Part shown: positions 22,551-30,511 of the stretch, piece after piece
Layout of the letters: each line of letters opens with the position of its first letter
How positions within the stretch are numbered: the first letter of the stretch is position 1
Source of the DNA: an uncultured Lachnospiraceae bacterium
GTDB lineage: Bacteria > Bacillota > Clostridia > Lachnospirales > Lachnospiraceae
Direction: 5' to 3'
DNA length: 31,962 bases
Assembly (NCBI GenBank): GCA_910587305.1
Contig: CAJUKV010000040.1
Coordinates: forward strand, 1 to 31,962
Notes under the pieces: generated by a model
Told to the model about the DNA's origin: nothing
Seen by the model: only the letters and a program-made list of their open reading frames with translations
Databases searched by the model: none
Position numbers and translations under genes: made by a program

Positions 22551-24023
22551 ATGTATTATATTATCTTATCTATTTTCTTTCCGATTTTTACAGGGGTATA
22601 CCTTCTTTTCAGAGGAGAGATGAAAAACAGAAAAAATCTTCTGACTGTCACAGGTGTATTTTTTGCGATTTCCGCTGTGCTGGTAATTCTGGCAATATGT
22701 ATGGCGGGAAATAATATTTTCACTTTGTTTTGCCTGACGGACCGGCTTCCCATCTTGTTTAAAATAGACGAGGTCAGTGTTGTTTTCTCCATTATGACAA
22801 TTGTGGTTGTTTTGTGCGCCGGGTTTTTCTCCTTTGCCTATATGAAGCATGAGGAAAAGGAAAAACGTTATTATGGATATTATTTAATCGTACTGGGCGT
22901 TTTGATTGCTCTTTGTTTTGCAGGAAATCTTATTACCTTTTATATGTTTTTCGAGCTGCTGACTTTATCCTCCATGCCTTTGGTGCTTCATAGTGGCAGC
23001 AGGGAAGCCGTCATGGCAGGGCTGAAATATTTGTTTTATTCTCTAAGCGGCGCATATATGTCACTGTTTGGGCTTTATTTTCTGGAACGATACGGGAACA
23101 CGTTAACCTTTAGCGCGGGCGGCGTTATCAGTGCGGATATGGCGGCGGGACACGGAGGACTTTTGCTGGGGATTTGTTTTGCCATGTTGATTGGTTTTGG
23201 CGTGAAGGCGGGAATGTTTCCCATGCATGCCTGGCTTCCGGCCGCGCATCCGGTTGCGCCTGCGCCTGCTTCCGCCGTATTATCGGCCGTGATTGTAAAA
23301 GCGGGCGTACTGGCAGTGGTGCGGGTGGTTTACTATATATTCGGCGTTTCCTTTTTAAGGGGAAGCTGGGTACAGTATGCATGGATGATACTGACTTTAA
23401 CCACGGTGTTTATGGGTTCCATGTTGGCTTATCGGGAGCCGGTTCTGAAAAAGAGGCTGGCATATTCTACGGTCAGTCAGCTGTCCTATATTTTGTTTGG
23501 ACTGGCAGTGATGGAGGAAAGCTCCGTCACGGGAGGGCTCTTACATGTGCTGTGCCACGGTTTCATCAAAGCGGCGCTTTTCCTTTGCGCCGGAGCGATA
23601 ATTTATATGACCGGGAAAACGAGAGTGGAACAGCTTCGGGGAATTGGAAAGGAAATGCCTTTTTTGATGTGGTGCTATACAATTGTTTCTCTTGGCCTTA
23701 TTGGGATTCCTCCCACAGGAGGGTTTATCAGCAAATGGTATCTGGCTAAGGGGGCTCTTTCAAGCGGAATTTTGGGATTTGACTTAATTGGCGTTGTCAT
23801 TTTATTGTTGAGTGCGCTTTTAACGGCAGGATATCTGCTGCCTTTGACCATTCAGGGATTTTTCCCGGGGGCGGATTATGATTATGGTACGCTTAAGAAA
23901 AAGGAACCGCCGCTCATGATGACCGTACCGGTATTTATTCTTACGGTTTTATCGGTGGCAATCGGGCTTTTTCCGCAGATGATTATCCATTATTTATTGC
24001 GTATTGTTGAAAAAATTATGTAA
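22551..24023 (+). CDS. Antiporter-like subunit 2 (NuoM/MrpD family)
   Basis: A 490-residue polytopic protein with the antiporter fold. Conserved charged residues are Glu135 (FFELLTLSSMPLVLH), Lys219 (GFGVKAGMFPMHAWLP) and Lys250 (AVIVKAGVLAV). AAGGAGGTG precedes ATG 22551, 14 bases after subunit 1. It is more like subunits 3 and 4 (shared HPVAPAPASA with subunit 4) than subunit 1, pointing to duplication inside the operon or descent from an Mbh-like ancestor. Probably a proton-translocating subunit. Confidence 0.9.
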   Translation: MYYIILSIFFPIFTGVYLLFRGEMKNRKNLLTVTGVFFAISAVLVILAICMAGNNIFTLFCLTDRLPILFKIDEVSVVFSIMTIVVVLCAGFFSFAYMKHEEKEKRYYGYYLIVLGVLIALCFAGNLITFYMFFELLTLSSMPLVLHSGSREAVMAGLKYLFYSLSGAYMSLFGLYFLERYGNTLTFSAGGVISADMAAGHGGLLLGICFAMLIGFGVKAGMFPMHAWLPAAHPVAPAPASAVLSAVIVKAGVLAVVRVVYYIFGVSFLRGSWVQYAWMILTLTTVFMGSMLAYREPVLKKRLAYSTVSQLSYILFGLAVMEESSVTGGLLHVLCHGFIKAALFLCAGAIIYMTGKTRVEQLRGIGKEMPFLMWCYTIVSLGLIGIPPTGGFISKWYLAKGALSSGILGFDLIGVVILLLSALLTAGYLLPLTIQGFFPGADYDYGTLKKKEPPLMMTVPVFILTVLSVAIGLFPQMIIHYLLRIVEKIM

Positions 24024-24095
24024 CTGTTCAGTTTCCAGGCTGTCTGTTGGTGCAGGATCGCAGGGATGGGCCTGCGGTATGCGGAGGATAAGGTT

Positions 24096-25559
24096 ATGAT
24101 TATGTTGGTTATTTTAATTCCTGTTATAGCCGGAATATTGGTTCCGCTTATTCCTTTTAAAAAGCGGAGCCATATGGAAATTTTTCTGGAAGCGCTGGTA
24201 ATCTTAAACAGCATTCTGGTTTGGAATCTGTTGATTCACCGTCCGGAGAGCGTTTTTACACTGGCGAATTTTACAGGGAATCTTTCTATCAGCTTTAAAG
24301 TGGATGGTATGAGTATGGCGTTTGCCGGTCTGGTCTCCGCGCTTTGGCCCTTTGCCACATTATATGCTTTTGAATATATGACAAAGGAAAAGAATGAAAA
24401 AATATTTTTTACCTTTTATACCATGACTTATGGGGTGACGCTGGGGATTTCCCTGGCAGGAAATCTGCTCACAATGTATTTCTTTTATGAGCTGCTGACA
24501 CTGGTTACGGTGCCTTTGGTGATGCATACTCTGACTAGAGAAGCTATATTGGCCAGCCGGAAGTACTTATACTATTCCCTTGGCGGCGCGGCGTTTGCTT
24601 TTATTGGGCTGATTTTTGTGATTATTTATGGAGGCACTACGGATTTTATCCTGGGGGGCGTGCTTGACCCTGAAAAGATTGGCGGCAGAACCAATGTGCT
24701 TTTGCTGATTTACGTCATTGCCTTTATGGGATTTGGCGTTAAGGCGGCCCTTTGTCCGTTTAATTCCTGGCTCCCGGACGCAGGCGTGGCTCCTACGCCG
24801 GTAACGGCTCTGCTCCATGCGGTGGCGGTGGTAAAATCCGGCGCTTTTGCAATTATACGTTTAACCTATTACAGCTTTGGCGCAGAGTTCCTAAAGGGAA
24901 CCTGGGCGCAAAATGTGGTTATGCTGGCAGCCATGTTTACAATTGTATATGGGTGCAGCCGGGCGGTGAAAGAGACGCATATCAAGAGAAGGCTGGCTTA
25001 TTCCACAATCAGCAATCTGTCCTATATTTTATTTGGCGTGACCATTATGACGCCTTTAGGGATGGTGGGTGCGCTCACCCATTTGATTTTTCATGCCGTG
25101 ATGAAAATCAGTTCTTTCTTTTGTGCAGGGGCCATTATGCATCAGACAGACAAGCATTACGTCCATGAACTAAATGGGATGGGGTATAAATTGCCATGTG
25201 TATTCGGCGTGTTTACGGTATCCGCCCTGGCGCTTATGGGCGTGCCCGGGCTTGCAGGATTTGTCAGTAAATGGAATTTGGCGTCGGCGGCTGTGGAAAG
25301 TGGAAATAAAATCGCTTATGGAGGAATTGTCTGTCTGTTACTTTCCGCACTACTCACGGCGATTTATATGCTCACGATTGTAGTAAGGGCGTTTTTCCCC
25401 GTCAGGGATTTTGATTTGAAAAGGCCGGAGGAGGAAAAGGACCCAAATTGGAAAATGCTTGTCCCTTTATTTGTATTTACATTTTTTATCGTGCTGTTTG
25501 GTCTTTATTCCGTGCCCATGGTGAATTTCTTTTCCGATGTGGCAGCAGGTGTATATTAA
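24096..25559 (+). CDS. Antiporter-like subunit 3 (NuoM/MrpD family)
   Basis: A 487-residue polytopic protein with Glu132 (FYELLTLVTVPLVMH), Lys216 (GFGVKAALCPFNSWLPDA) and Lys247 (AVAVVKSGAFAI), so the proton channel residues are kept. GGAGGA (24083-24088) fixes ATG 24096 rather than the in-frame ATG 24066. The gap of 72 bases before it is the largest in the antiporter operon and contains GTAACTGTTCAG at 24020-24031, close to the end of the 27778 element. The gene ends shortly before subunit 4. Confidence 0.9.
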   Translation: MIMLVILIPVIAGILVPLIPFKKRSHMEIFLEALVILNSILVWNLLIHRPESVFTLANFTGNLSISFKVDGMSMAFAGLVSALWPFATLYAFEYMTKEKNEKIFFTFYTMTYGVTLGISLAGNLLTMYFFYELLTLVTVPLVMHTLTREAILASRKYLYYSLGGAAFAFIGLIFVIIYGGTTDFILGGVLDPEKIGGRTNVLLLIYVIAFMGFGVKAALCPFNSWLPDAGVAPTPVTALLHAVAVVKSGAFAIIRLTYYSFGAEFLKGTWAQNVVMLAAMFTIVYGCSRAVKETHIKRRLAYSTISNLSYILFGVTIMTPLGMVGALTHLIFHAVMKISSFFCAGAIMHQTDKHYVHELNGMGYKLPCVFGVFTVSALALMGVPGLAGFVSKWNLASAAVESGNKIAYGGIVCLLLSALLTAIYMLTIVVRAFFPVRDFDLKRPEEEKDPNWKMLVPLFVFTFFIVLFGLYSVPMVNFFSDVAAGVY

Positions 25560-25572
25560 GGGGGTTGTGGAT

Positions 25573-27732
25573 ATGAGTTCGTCGCTTACGGGTTTATCAT
25601 TTACAGGTTTGCTGCTGTGTATTACGGTATTTTTCCCTATGGTGTCCGCTATCGTCGGTTACCTTATCGGAAGAAAAAATAAGAGTATGCGGAATTATTT
25701 TGCAGATGCGGTGACAGGGCTGGAATTTGTGCTGTTTTTCATCCTTTTGCTTCAGATAATTTTAAAAGGCGGACATATTGACATGGAAATCCCGCAGATC
25801 TGCGGGTTAGGACTGCATTTTATGCTGGACGGTTTTCGGGCCCTTTATGGAACAATAGCGGCTTTTATGTGGTTTATGAGCACGCTTTTTTCGGAGGAAT
25901 ATCTGGCCCATTATCGAAACAGAAACAGATATTACCTGTTTTTGCTCATTACCCTTGGCGCTACGGAAGGCGTATTTTTATCCGCTGATTTTTATACCAC
26001 GTTTATTTTCTTTGAGATAATGTCCTTTACCTCTTATGTTTGGGTTGCTCAGGATGAGAAAAAAGAGGCCTTACGAGCGGCGGGCACTTATCTGGCGGTT
26101 GCGGTGATTGGCGGACTGGTGATGCTGATGGGAATCTTCCTCCTGTATAACCTGACAGGGACTCTTATGTTTGAAGAACTCAGCGGTTTATCGGAAAATC
26201 TGATATATAATGGAAATTTATCTTCGGAAAAAGCGGAAAAAAGGTTATGGGCGGCAGGAGTCTGTATGCTTTTTGGTTTCGGGGCTAAGGCGGGCGCGTT
26301 TCCTTTGCATATCTGGCTTCCAAAGGCGCATCCGGTTGCGCCTGCGCCTGCGTCAGCTCTTTTGTCCGGTATTCTCACGAAAGCAGGCATGTTTGGTATC
26401 CTGATCCTGACAGGCTATGTCTTTTCAGGAGACAGTGTTTGGGGAAGCCTTATTTTAATCCTTGGCGTATGTACGATGTTTTTAGGCGCTTTGTTAGCGT
26501 TGTTCTCCATAGATTTAAAAAGGACGCTGGCGTGTTCCTCCGTCTCCCAGATTGGGTTTATTTTGGTGGGGGTTGGTTTGTCAGGACTTCTAAGCGGGGA
26601 AAATGCCCTTGCGGTGCGGGGAAGCCTGCTCCACATGGTAAACCATTCCTGCATTAAGTTAGCGCTTTTTATGGCGGCGGGCGTTGTGTATATGAATATA
26701 CACAAACTGAATTTAAATGAAATACGTGGATTTGGAAGAAACAAACCTCTGTTTCATTATATTTTTCTGATGGGAGCTTTGGGGATTGGCGGAGTGCCCT
26801 TATGGAACGGGTATGTGAGCAAAACATTGATTCATGAAAGCATCATAGAGTACATGAAATTTTTGAATACAGGTTCTGTGAACGGTATTTTCAGCCTTGG
26901 TATCATGAAAGTGATAGAGTGGATTTTCCTTATAAGCGGCGGTTTGACGGTGGCGTATATGACAAAGCTTTATATAGCGGTGTTTGTTGAAAAAAACACC
27001 GATGAAAAGGTGCAGGAAAAATACGACTCTTTGAAAGGCAGCTATATGAATAAGGTAAGTGGGGCGGCGCTTACCATAAGCGCGACATTGCTGCCGGTTA
27101 TGGGTTTTTTACCTTCCCTTGTGATGGAGCCTATAGCGGATCTGGGACAGGGAATTTTACAGCCTATGGGGGAAAGCCCGAAAATGGCATGGTTTTCCGC
27201 CTCAAATTTAAAAGGCGCTGCGATATCTCTTGTAACAGGCGCGGTTATTTATCTGGTGATTGTACGCTTATGGCTTATGAAGGCGGAAGGTGAGGGAAAG
27301 GCAAAAGTTTATGTAAACAGATGGAACCAGTATCTGGATTTGGAAGATCTGATTTACAGACCAATTCTTTTAAGTGCACTGCCTTTTGTATTTGGCATAA
27401 TTTGCAGGGCATTGGACAGCCTGGTGGACGGAATTGTGGTGCTGCTTCGGAAAACTGTTTATAAAGACAGCAAGCTCCCCCACGAACTGGAGGAGGGCAC
27501 GCCCATTACCCATATGCTGGGGTGCTTTGTAAATAGCCTGCAGAGGATGGGAAACGCTACTATTTGGAGAAAGAAACCGAAAAATGTGGATTACGAGCAT
27601 AAATATGCGATGATCAATGAGGAATGGTCGGAGGAGAGAACTATTATCGGGAGAAGCTTGTCTTTTGGGCTTTTATTGTTCTGCGTAGGATTGATTATTA
27701 CCGTTATTTATGTTTTGTTCAGGATGAAGTGA
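25573..27732 (+). CDS. Antiporter-like subunit 4 (NuoL/MrpA N-terminal type)
   Basis: A 719-residue protein, longer than the three preceding homologs by about 230 residues at the C-terminus. Charged positions are Glu148 (FFEIMSFTSYVW), Lys239 (GFGAKAGAFPLHIWLPKA) and Lys270 (GILTKAGMFG). The C-terminal extension contains extra helices (about residue 548-570 and 690-715) and a hydrophilic segment, as in NuoL/MrpA. It lacks the MbhD/MbhE region, which is encoded earlier in the operon. AAGGGGG precedes ATG 25573. It is the last gene of the operon. The name mrpA would describe only its N-terminal half. Confidence 0.88.
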   Translation: MSSSLTGLSFTGLLLCITVFFPMVSAIVGYLIGRKNKSMRNYFADAVTGLEFVLFFILLLQIILKGGHIDMEIPQICGLGLHFMLDGFRALYGTIAAFMWFMSTLFSEEYLAHYRNRNRYYLFLLITLGATEGVFLSADFYTTFIFFEIMSFTSYVWVAQDEKKEALRAAGTYLAVAVIGGLVMLMGIFLLYNLTGTLMFEELSGLSENLIYNGNLSSEKAEKRLWAAGVCMLFGFGAKAGAFPLHIWLPKAHPVAPAPASALLSGILTKAGMFGILILTGYVFSGDSVWGSLILILGVCTMFLGALLALFSIDLKRTLACSSVSQIGFILVGVGLSGLLSGENALAVRGSLLHMVNHSCIKLALFMAAGVVYMNIHKLNLNEIRGFGRNKPLFHYIFLMGALGIGGVPLWNGYVSKTLIHESIIEYMKFLNTGSVNGIFSLGIMKVIEWIFLISGGLTVAYMTKLYIAVFVEKNTDEKVQEKYDSLKGSYMNKVSGAALTISATLLPVMGFLPSLVMEPIADLGQGILQPMGESPKMAWFSASNLKGAAISLVTGAVIYLVIVRLWLMKAEGEGKAKVYVNRWNQYLDLEDLIYRPILLSALPFVFGIICRALDSLVDGIVVLLRKTVYKDSKLPHELEEGTPITHMLGCFVNSLQRMGNATIWRKKPKNVDYEHKYAMINEEWSEERTIIGRSLSFGLLLFCVGLIITVIYVLFRMK

Positions 27733-27777
27733 AGGAGTCTGTCGCCTGATGTGCCGGCCGGCTGCTGATGAAATTTT

Positions 27778-27921
27778 GTAACAGTTCAGCCCAGGACTTT
27801 GCACTTGCTGAAAAGTCCGTGGAAACGTGTAAATTGTGCCAAGAGGGAATCTGCCCTCTCGCCGAAGGCGACTTGGAATGGGCAGATTCCGTAACAGTGA
27901 AGCCGAAGGCTGAACTGTTAC
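27778..27921. mobile_element. 144-bp MITE-like element with GTAA ends and 8-bp flanking repeats
   Basis: GTAACAGTTCAGCC (27778-27791) and its exact inverse GGCTGAACTGTTAC (27908-27921) form 14-bp terminal inverted repeats. Immediately outside lie identical 8-mers GAAATTTT (27770-27777 and 27922-27929), as a target-site duplication would. GTAA ends with 8-bp duplications are characteristic of IS66-family elements, so a non-autonomous IS66-derived MITE is the best guess (inference). The inside is highly structured: GGACTTT/AAAGTCC (27794/27812), GGAATCTGCCC/GGGCAGATTCC (27846/27880) and CGCC-GAA-GGCG (27860-27870). No transposase is encoded. It could instead be a structured RNA. Confidence 0.55.
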
Positions 27922-27949
27922 GAAATTTTGAAAAAATGTTCGAGGAACA

Positions 27950-27978
27950 TTGACAATTTCCTGTAAAACCTGTATCAT
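27950..27978 (+). promoter_or_regulatory. Predicted promoter of tRNA-Pro
   Basis: TTGACA 27950-27955 and TATCAT 27973-27978 with 17-base spacing lie 19 bases before the tRNA. The promoter starts just past the 3' edge of the MITE-like element, so the element does not disturb it. Confidence 0.65.
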
Positions 27979-27997
27979 AAATGATGTTGTAAGTTTT

Positions 27998-28071
<74 letters not shown>

Positions 28072-28073
28072 TA

Positions 28074-28119
28074 AAAAGCCTTGAAAGGAATCTGAAAGGA
28101 TTCGGCTTTCAGGGCTTTT
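28074..28119 (+). terminator. Intrinsic terminator after tRNA-Pro
   Basis: AAAAGCCTTGAAAG pairs with CTTTCAGGGCTTTT with one G-U pair, and an inner GAATC/GATTC stem closes the loop. The right arm ends in a T-rich tract. It begins three bases after the tRNA. Confidence 0.85.
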
Positions 28120-28167
28120 CATTTATCCAAATGGTTACGGATAAGTTGTGATAAAGGAGTTTGCCTA

Positions 28168-29490
28168 ATGGAGATAAACAAAAATCAGGATAACACTGAT
28201 TTTATGAAGGAGACAATCAAAAAAAGACCTTTAAATAAAAGAAAGCTTATGCAGCGTACGCTGATTACCGCTGCAATGGCCGTTATTTTTGGATTGGTTG
28301 CCTGCTTTACTTTTTTGCTTTTAGAGCCGGTGATCAGTAAAAAGCTTTATCCTGAGGAAGAGCCTGACAAGGTGGTATTTGTGGAGGAAATGGAAGAAAA
28401 TGAAATACTTCCGGAGGATATGATTGCGGATGATTCCCAGATGCAGCCGGAACCCACTGAAGCGCCTGCCCTGGAGGATGAGCAGATTGCCCAGGTTTTA
28501 TCGGAAATGGAATTGGGAACAGAAGATTATATATCCCTTTTGAACAGCATAGGGGAAATTGCATGGAAAGTTCGCCAGTCTATTGTGACGGTGGTAGGCG
28601 TTACTGCGGACGTAGGGTGGCTTGACAATGAACATGAGAGCGAGGGGGCTGTTTCCGGTGTAGTGGTGGCCGATAATGGGAGAGAGTTATTGATTTTAGC
28701 CAATACCAGAAGTATTAATGAAGCAGATTCTTTGAAGGTTGCATTTGCAGATGGGGAAGAATATGAGGCTTCTGTTAAGAAGAAGGATAATAATACCGGA
28801 CTGGCAGTCCTATTTATACCGAAATCCAAGATAAATGTTGATACATTAGAAATGGCTAAGGCGGTAACCTTAGGGACGAGCGTAGGCAATTTGACCGGGA
28901 ATCCCATTATTGCCCTTGGCAGGCCTGTGGGGACGGAGGATTCTCTTTGTTATGGAAATATAACTTCTACAGGAAATGTGATTAGACTTCCGGATTCCAA
29001 CTACAGTTATATGACTACGGATATATACGGGAGCAGTATTGCCAGTGGGATATTGGTGAACCTGCAGGGACAGATCATTGGAATAATCGATATGTCATAT
29101 AATTCCAGTGATATGAAAAATCTCGTCAGCGCAATTGGGATCAGTGATTTAAAAAGGCTTGTGGAAAGTCTTTCCAATGGTAAAGAGATTCCTTACTTCG
29201 GTATTTATGGCGCTGATGTAACCCAGGAGGCAAATGAAGAGCTGGGTGTTCCCTTTGGAGCCTATATAACGGAAATAGATATGGATTCTCCGGCTATGGA
29301 TGCCGGTATACAAAGCGGTGATGTTATCACAAAGTTAGACGAGACAGAAATAAATGATTATCAGGATCTGGTAAAAGCGCTTCTGACAGAAGAAACGGAA
29401 ACGGAATTGGCTATTGAATTGATGCGTCAGGGACCGGATGGTTATACGGAGATGGAATTAGAGGCGGTACTTGGCTTAAAACAGGAATAA
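28168..29490 (+). CDS. HtrA-like membrane protein with degenerate protease site and PDZ domain
   Basis: A 440-residue protein with a cytoplasmic basic N-terminus, one transmembrane helix (about 31-53), an acidic linker (about 62-105), a trypsin-like HtrA fold (about 130-330) and a PDZ domain (about 340-435). Aligned by eye to active HtrA proteins, the catalytic His of TNNHVV is Arg181, the catalytic Asp of TDLAVL is Gly211, and the GNSGGPLVN block reads ASGILVN with only Ser293 left. It is therefore probably a pseudoprotease that binds peptides or acts as a chaperone or scaffold outside the membrane (inference). AAAGGAG precedes ATG 28168. It starts its own transcription unit after the tRNA-Pro terminator, with the YhaM-type gene 53 bases downstream. 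Confidence 0.85.
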   Translation: MEINKNQDNTDFMKETIKKRPLNKRKLMQRTLITAAMAVIFGLVACFTFLLLEPVISKKLYPEEEPDKVVFVEEMEENEILPEDMIADDSQMQPEPTEAPALEDEQIAQVLSEMELGTEDYISLLNSIGEIAWKVRQSIVTVVGVTADVGWLDNEHESEGAVSGVVVADNGRELLILANTRSINEADSLKVAFADGEEYEASVKKKDNNTGLAVLFIPKSKINVDTLEMAKAVTLGTSVGNLTGNPIIALGRPVGTEDSLCYGNITSTGNVIRLPDSNYSYMTTDIYGSSIASGILVNLQGQIIGIIDMSYNSSDMKNLVSAIGISDLKRLVESLSNGKEIPYFGIYGADVTQEANEELGVPFGAYITEIDMDSPAMDAGIQSGDVITKLDETEINDYQDLVKALLTEETETELAIELMRQGPDGYTEMELEAVLGLKQE

Positions 29491-29543
29491 AGAAAAGTTT
29501 GATTATGTGGGAAGGGAGGCTGCGGGTATCCGCAGAAGGAAAA

Positions 29544-30488
29544 ATGAAATATATAAAGGATTACAAGGATGGAGACAGGGTATTTGATATTTATCTTTGC
29601 AAGCATAAAGTATCAGCGGTTACGAAAAATGGAAAGCCTTATGAAAGTTTGATCTTACAGGATAAGACGGGAACAGTAGACGCTAAGGTGTGGGATCCTT
29701 CCAGTGCGGGGATAGCGGAATTTAACGCGCTGGATTACATAGAGGTATATGGCGATGTTACCAGTTTTCAGGGCGCTTTGCAGGTAAACGTCAAAAGAAT
29801 CAGAAAATGCCAGGAGGGAGAATTTAATCCGCAGGATTACCTTCCCGTAAGCAAATATAATATTGAAGACATGTTCGGGGAATTGCTCGGCTATATTGAA
29901 AAGCTGGATAATAAATATTTAAAGCAGCTGCTCAAATCCTTTTTTATAGAAGACGAGGAGTTTATTAAGGTATTTAAGCAGTCTTCGGCAGCCAAAACGG
30001 TTCATCATGGATTTGTGGGCGGATTGCTGCAGCATACCTTAGGAGTGGCGAGGCTTTGCGATTATTACTGCAAGGGTTATCCACTTCTTAACAGAGATTT
30101 GCTAATCTGTGCGGCTATTTGTCACGATATTGGAAAGACCCGGGAGATTTCACTTTTTCCCCAAAATGATTATACGGATGAAGGACAGTTCTTGGGACAC
30201 ATTATCATTGGGACAGAAATGGTTTCTGAAAAAATCCATGAAATAGATGGATTTCCTGTTACACTTGCCAGTGAATTAAAGCATTGTATCTTGGCCCACC
30301 ATGGGGAATATGAATTTGGATCTCCCAAAAAACCTGCAATTATAGAGGCTGTGGCGCTTAATTTTGCTGATAATACGGACGCCAAGCTGCAGACATTTAC
30401 GGAAATACTGGAAAATTCTACGGAAACAGGGTGGATGGGATTTAACCGTTTGTTTGATTCAAATTTAAAGAGAACAAAAGTAGAGTGA
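29544..30488 (+). CDS. yhaM: YhaM-type 3'-5' exoribonuclease
   Basis: A 314-residue protein, the same length as B. subtilis YhaM. It has an N-terminal OB-fold (about 10-90, with LILQDKTGTVDAKVWD) and an HD domain (about 155-290) with HHGFVGGLLQHTLGVARL, AAICHDIGKTREI and LAHHGEYEFG providing the metal-binding His and Asp residues. The family degrades single-stranded RNA and DNA from the 3' end with a metal cofactor. AGAAGGA sets ATG 29544. The longer frame from TTG 29499 has no proper ribosome site and adds 15 unrelated residues. It lies 23 bases before the methyltransferase gene, so both may be co-transcribed. Confidence 0.93.
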   Translation: MKYIKDYKDGDRVFDIYLCKHKVSAVTKNGKPYESLILQDKTGTVDAKVWDPSSAGIAEFNALDYIEVYGDVTSFQGALQVNVKRIRKCQEGEFNPQDYLPVSKYNIEDMFGELLGYIEKLDNKYLKQLLKSFFIEDEEFIKVFKQSSAAKTVHHGFVGGLLQHTLGVARLCDYYCKGYPLLNRDLLICAAICHDIGKTREISLFPQNDYTDEGQFLGHIIIGTEMVSEKIHEIDGFPVTLASELKHCILAHHGEYEFGSPKKPAIIEAVALNFADNTDAKLQTFTEILENSTETGWMGFNRLFDSNLKRTKVE

Positions 30489-30511
30489 GTAAAAATAGAT
30501 GAGGCTAAGGT

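Noticed and set aside
23174..23749. 191-codon ORF inside antiporter subunit 2 in another frame
   Set aside because: It overlaps fully with a gene that has clear motifs. The sequence looks random and Gly/Arg-rich, as expected for a frame shadow.
27768..27953. A 61-codon plus-strand ORF with a CxxCQEGIC pattern
   Set aside because: It runs through the inverted-repeat element, has no credible ribosome site, and its sequence is explained by the terminal and internal repeats.
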